Shown: positions 18,817 through 21,403 of the stretch, one piece after another
Layout of the letters: every line of letters starts with the position of its first letter
Position numbering within the stretch: position 1 is the stretch's first letter
Origin: a virus
Reading direction: 5' to 3' (one strand)
Virus record (IMG/VR): IMGVR_UViG_3300022687_000009
Location: 1-21,403 of that record
Length of the DNA: 21,403 nt
Notes under the pieces: model-generated
The model's input: the letters and a program-made list of their open reading frames with translations, nothing else
Databases searched by the model: none
Told to the model about the DNA's origin: nothing
Position numbers and translations under genes: made by a program

Positions 18817-20577
18817 GTGACCGACACTCGAGCCCCCGCGACCGTGTCGCTCGAGCGCCTGCGCGCCTCGCTCGCCGACGCGGGCCTCACCCTGCCGATC
18901 GAGGGCGTGCAGCAGCAGCGCGAGGCCGCGTCGGCCGCGGTGCGGCAGATCGACGACTACATCCGCCCCCGGCTGGCCGACCTCGATGCGCCGCTCCTCG
19001 CTGTCGTCGGCGGCTCGACCGGCTCCGGCAAGTCGACCATCGTCAACGCCCTCCTGGGGGTCGCGACGACCCGCGTCGGAGTCATCCGTCCCACGACGCG
19101 TCAGCCGATCCTCGTGCACTCCCCCGTCGATGCCGGCTGGTTCGCGAGCGATCGCATCCTGCCCGGCCTTGCGCGCGTGCGCGGGCGGGTGACGGCGCCC
19201 GGCACGCCCGCGAACGCGGCGGGCGACGCCCCCGAGGCGGCGCGCATCAGCGAGCTCATGCTGCTCGAGCACGAGGCGGTGCCGCGCTCGCTCGCCATCA
19301 TCGACGCCCCCGACATTGACTCGGTGGCCGACGAGAACCGCGCCCTCGCGGCGCAACTGCTCGCCGCCGCAGACCTGTGGCTGTTCGTCACGACCGCCAA
19401 CCGCTACGCCGACGCCGTGCCGTGGCGCCTGCTCGAGGGCGCCGCCGCGCGCTCGATCACGGTGGGCGTCGTGCTCAACCGCGTGCCACCGGGTGCCGCC
19501 GACGAGGTGCTGCCCGACCTGCGGTCGATGCTCGCCGAGCGCGGCCTCAGCGACGCGCCCGTCTTCACGATCGAGGAGCAGCGGCTCGACGAGCTGGGAA
19601 TGCTGCCCGCGCACGCCGTCGACGGCCCACGCGCCTGGCTCGAAGGCATCGCGGGCGACCGCGCCGCGCGTGCCCGCATCGCCGCGCGCACCCTCAGCGG
19701 CGCGATCACCGACCTCGATCGTCGCGTGGCCCTCATCGCGGATGCCCGGCAGCAGCAGCTCGACTGGCTCGACGCCGCCGAGACCGCCGCCGATGCGCAC
19801 TACCAGGCCGCGATCGACGCCGTCGACGCCGCGACGCAGGACGGCGCGCTGCTGCGCGGCGAGGTGCTCGCGCGCTGGCAGGACTTCGTGGGAACCTCCG
19901 ATGTGTTCCGCAGAATCGAGTCGTGGTTCTCCCGCACGCGCGACAGCGTGACGGCGTGGGTGACGGGCAAGCCGAGCCCCGTCATCGCGGTCGAGACGAC
20001 GATCGAGAGCGGCCTGCAGGCCGTCATCCTCGACCAGGCCGGGCGCGCGGCCGCCGCCGCGTGGGCCGACCTCGAGCGCTCTGTTCCGGGCCGGGGCATC
20101 GCCGAGCAGCACCCCCACCTCGCCGCCGAGAGCCCCGAGCTGCGCCCGAGGGCCTCGGCGATGATCCGCGAGTGGCAGGGCGCGCTCATGCAGCTCATCC
20201 ACGACAACGCCGGCACCAAGCGCGTGCGGGCCCGCGTGCTCTCCTTCGGCCTCAACGTCGTCACGGTCGCCCTTATGATCGTCGTCTTCGCCTCCACCGG
20301 CGGGCTCACGGGCGGCGAGCTCGCGATCGCGGGCGGCTCAGCCGTGATCGGCCAGAAGCTGCTGGAGACGATCTTCGGCGAGGACGCCGTACGGCGCCTC
20401 GCGGCCGAGGCGCGCCGCGACCTGCAGGTGCGCCTCGAGGCCCTCTTCGACTCCGAGGCCGACCGTCTCGGCACCGCGCTCGAGCCGCTGCGCTTCGGGT
20501 CGTCGCCCGCAGCCCTGCGCCGAGAGTCTCAAGCGCTGATCGACGACGTGGCCCGCGCGGCGGAGTCCGACTCGTGA
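18817..20577 (+). CDS. Dynamin-like membrane GTPase (first of a pair)
   Basis: This 586-residue host protein starts at GTG. The P-loop GGSTGSGKST lies at 65-74, switch residues follow at RPTTRQP, the G3 segment is IIDAPDIDS, and LNRVP stands in for the NKxD motif. Helical stalk regions follow, then one or two hydrophobic segments (about 475-515, FGLNVVTVALMIVVF) and a helical end. This layout is that of dynamin-like or YfjP-type GTPases, thought to act at membranes. A related GTPase starts 43 bases after its stop, and such tandem pairs are common in actinobacteria. The start has GGAGG too close to be a normal ribosome site, so a GTG at 18844 is possible. Confidence 0.8.
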   Translation: MTDTRAPATVSLERLRASLADAGLTLPIEGVQQQREAASAAVRQIDDYIRPRLADLDAPLLAVVGGSTGSGKSTIVNALLGVATTRVGVIRPTTRQPILVHSPVDAGWFASDRILPGLARVRGRVTAPGTPANAAGDAPEAARISELMLLEHEAVPRSLAIIDAPDIDSVADENRALAAQLLAAADLWLFVTTANRYADAVPWRLLEGAAARSITVGVVLNRVPPGAADEVLPDLRSMLAERGLSDAPVFTIEEQRLDELGMLPAHAVDGPRAWLEGIAGDRAARARIAARTLSGAITDLDRRVALIADARQQQLDWLDAAETAADAHYQAAIDAVDAATQDGALLRGEVLARWQDFVGTSDVFRRIESWFSRTRDSVTAWVTGKPSPVIAVETTIESGLQAVILDQAGRAAAAAWADLERSVPGRGIAEQHPHLAAESPELRPRASAMIREWQGALMQLIHDNAGTKRVRARVLSFGLNVVTVALMIVVFASTGGLTGGELAIAGGSAVIGQKLLETIFGEDAVRRLAAEARRDLQVRLEALFDSEADRLGTALEPLRFGSSPAALRRESQALIDDVARAAESDS

Positions 20578-20620
20578 CCGGCGTGCGCGGCATCGCCGCC
20601 GCGTGCCTGCGGGGTGCGGC

Positions 20621-21403
20621 ATGAGCCCCGCGAGGCCGAGACTCGATGCGTCGCTCGCCGCCCTGCGCACCGTCGTGGATGACGGCGCCGGGCGCATCCC
20701 GAGCTCGATCGCCGACGAGGCGCAGGCGCTGCTGCGGCAGGCCGAGGCGCGGCGGTCGCGCTCCCCCGAGCACACTGTGGTGGGCGTCTTCGGCGCGACG
20801 GGGTCGGGCAAGTCGAGCCTCGTCAACGCGCTCGTCGGCGAGGAGGTCGCGAAGGCGCACGTGCGGCGCCCCACCACCTCGCAGGCCCTCGCCGTCTCGT
20901 GGGATGGAGAGGGCGCGGCCGACCTGCTCGACTGGCTGCAGATTCGCGACCGCGTCGAGCGCACGCAGCCCCTCGACCCGCGTGCCGGCAAGCTCGTGCT
21001 CGTCGACCTGCCCGACGTCGATTCGGTGGAGCCCGGTAACCGCGCGATCGCGGAGCGCCTCGCCGGTCAGGTGGATGCCCTGCTCTGGGTCGTCGACCCG
21101 CAGAAGTATGCCGACGACGTGCTGCACGCCCAGTTCATCGCGCCGCACGCGCGGCACGCGGCCGTGACGCTCGTGGCGCTCAACCAGGTGGATCTGCTCT
21201 CGGCCCCCGACCGCAAGCCCGTCGTCGCCTCGCTGCAGAGCATCATCGAGCGCGACGGCCTGCCTCGCGCGCGCGTGCTGCCCGTGAGCGCCCGCACCGG
21301 TGAAGGCGTGGACGCGCTGCGCGTCGCGATCGGCGACCTCGCCGCGTCGAAGGCGGTGCGGGATGCCCGGCTCGCCGCCGACGTGCAGACCCTCGCCGCT
21401 CGG
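20621..21403 (+). CDS. Dynamin-like GTPase (second of the pair), 3' end outside window
   Basis: The visible 261 residues begin MSPARPRLDASLAALRT. The P-loop GATGSGKSS lies at 58-66, VRRPTTSQA is the likely switch I, VLVDLPDVDS is G3, and LNQVDLL matches the NKxD motif. It has the same domain order as the gene before it and probably works with it as a mixed complex. A GTG at 20603 in the same frame is a possible earlier start. The gene runs off the right edge without a stop. Confidence 0.82.
   Translation, partial: MSPARPRLDASLAALRTVVDDGAGRIPSSIADEAQALLRQAEARRSRSPEHTVVGVFGATGSGKSSLVNALVGEEVAKAHVRRPTTSQALAVSWDGEGAADLLDWLQIRDRVERTQPLDPRAGKLVLVDLPDVDSVEPGNRAIAERLAGQVDALLWVVDPQKYADDVLHAQFIAPHARHAAVTLVALNQVDLLSAPDRKPVVASLQSIIERDGLPRARVLPVSARTGEGVDALRVAIGDLAASKAVRDARLAADVQTLAAR

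Noticed and set aside
17752-20202. A minus-strand open frame of 816 residues across the host genes.
   Set aside because: It lies opposite the clear transporter and GTPase genes, is very rich in Arg, Gly, Glu and Asp as expected for a shadow frame in G+C-rich DNA, and has no recognisable domain.

Overview
The window holds one complete, very small integrated prophage, about 17.6 kb between its junctions (roughly 95 to 17676), in the chromosome of a high-G+C actinobacterium. The flanking host genes are very G+C-rich and end most codons in G or C. Their protein types (a formate/nitrite-transporter-family protein and a tandem pair of dynamin-like GTPases) and the style of the phage genes suggest a member of the Microbacteriaceae, but the genus cannot be fixed from this sequence alone.

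Both ends of the element can be placed to within a few bases. The minus-strand host reading frame at 17755-17672 (start MTSSALLQ, ending GDVPGW) continues in frame into the minus-strand frame at 97-1 (WVLITLMTAG...). The two halves share only the pentamer CCAGC on the plus strand. Joining them across that pentamer restores one small single-span membrane protein of the kind found beside Flp/Tad pilus genes. A large serine integrase starts 20 bases inside the left junction. Its best promoter is complete only when the two phage ends are joined in attP: the -35 box lies at the right end and the -10 box at the left end.

Layout, left to right. Positions 119-1627 are the serine integrase, and a small minus-strand zinc-knuckle ORF overlaps its 3' end. 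Positions 1788-2407 are non-coding and carry palindromes, a DnaA-box-like sequence and a 15-bp hairpin, so this is a candidate origin/control region. Positions 2408-2710 hold two tiny rightward genes, the first behind a hairpin that covers its ribosome binding site, followed by a strong terminator. Positions 4598-2891 form a leftward early operon of two small unknown genes and a RepA-like AAA ATPase. Positions 4513-4760 form a control region with six copies of GTTCTCTG, further palindromes and a terminator with no gene in front of it. Positions 4903-16485 are the rightward structural module: a WhiB-like protein with an extra zinc ribbon, three tiny ORFs, an HNH nuclease, large terminase, HK97-type portal, holin-like protein, protease-capsid fusion, neck and tail-completion proteins, tail tube, a short tape measure, tail hub with a carbohydrate-binding-like domain, and tip proteins. 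Positions 16515-17619 carry one rightward and two leftward accessory genes beside attR.

The genes together look like a minimal temperate siphovirus that has saved space by fusing proteins (protease with capsid, Ig-like domain with connector, binding module within the tail hub, zinc ribbon with WhiB) and by overlapping start and stop codons. I found no endolysin, no recognisable repressor, no small terminase and no frameshifted tail chaperones. It may therefore be a minimal phage with unrecognised versions of these parts or one that depends on others for some steps. To the right, 17756-21403 is host DNA.
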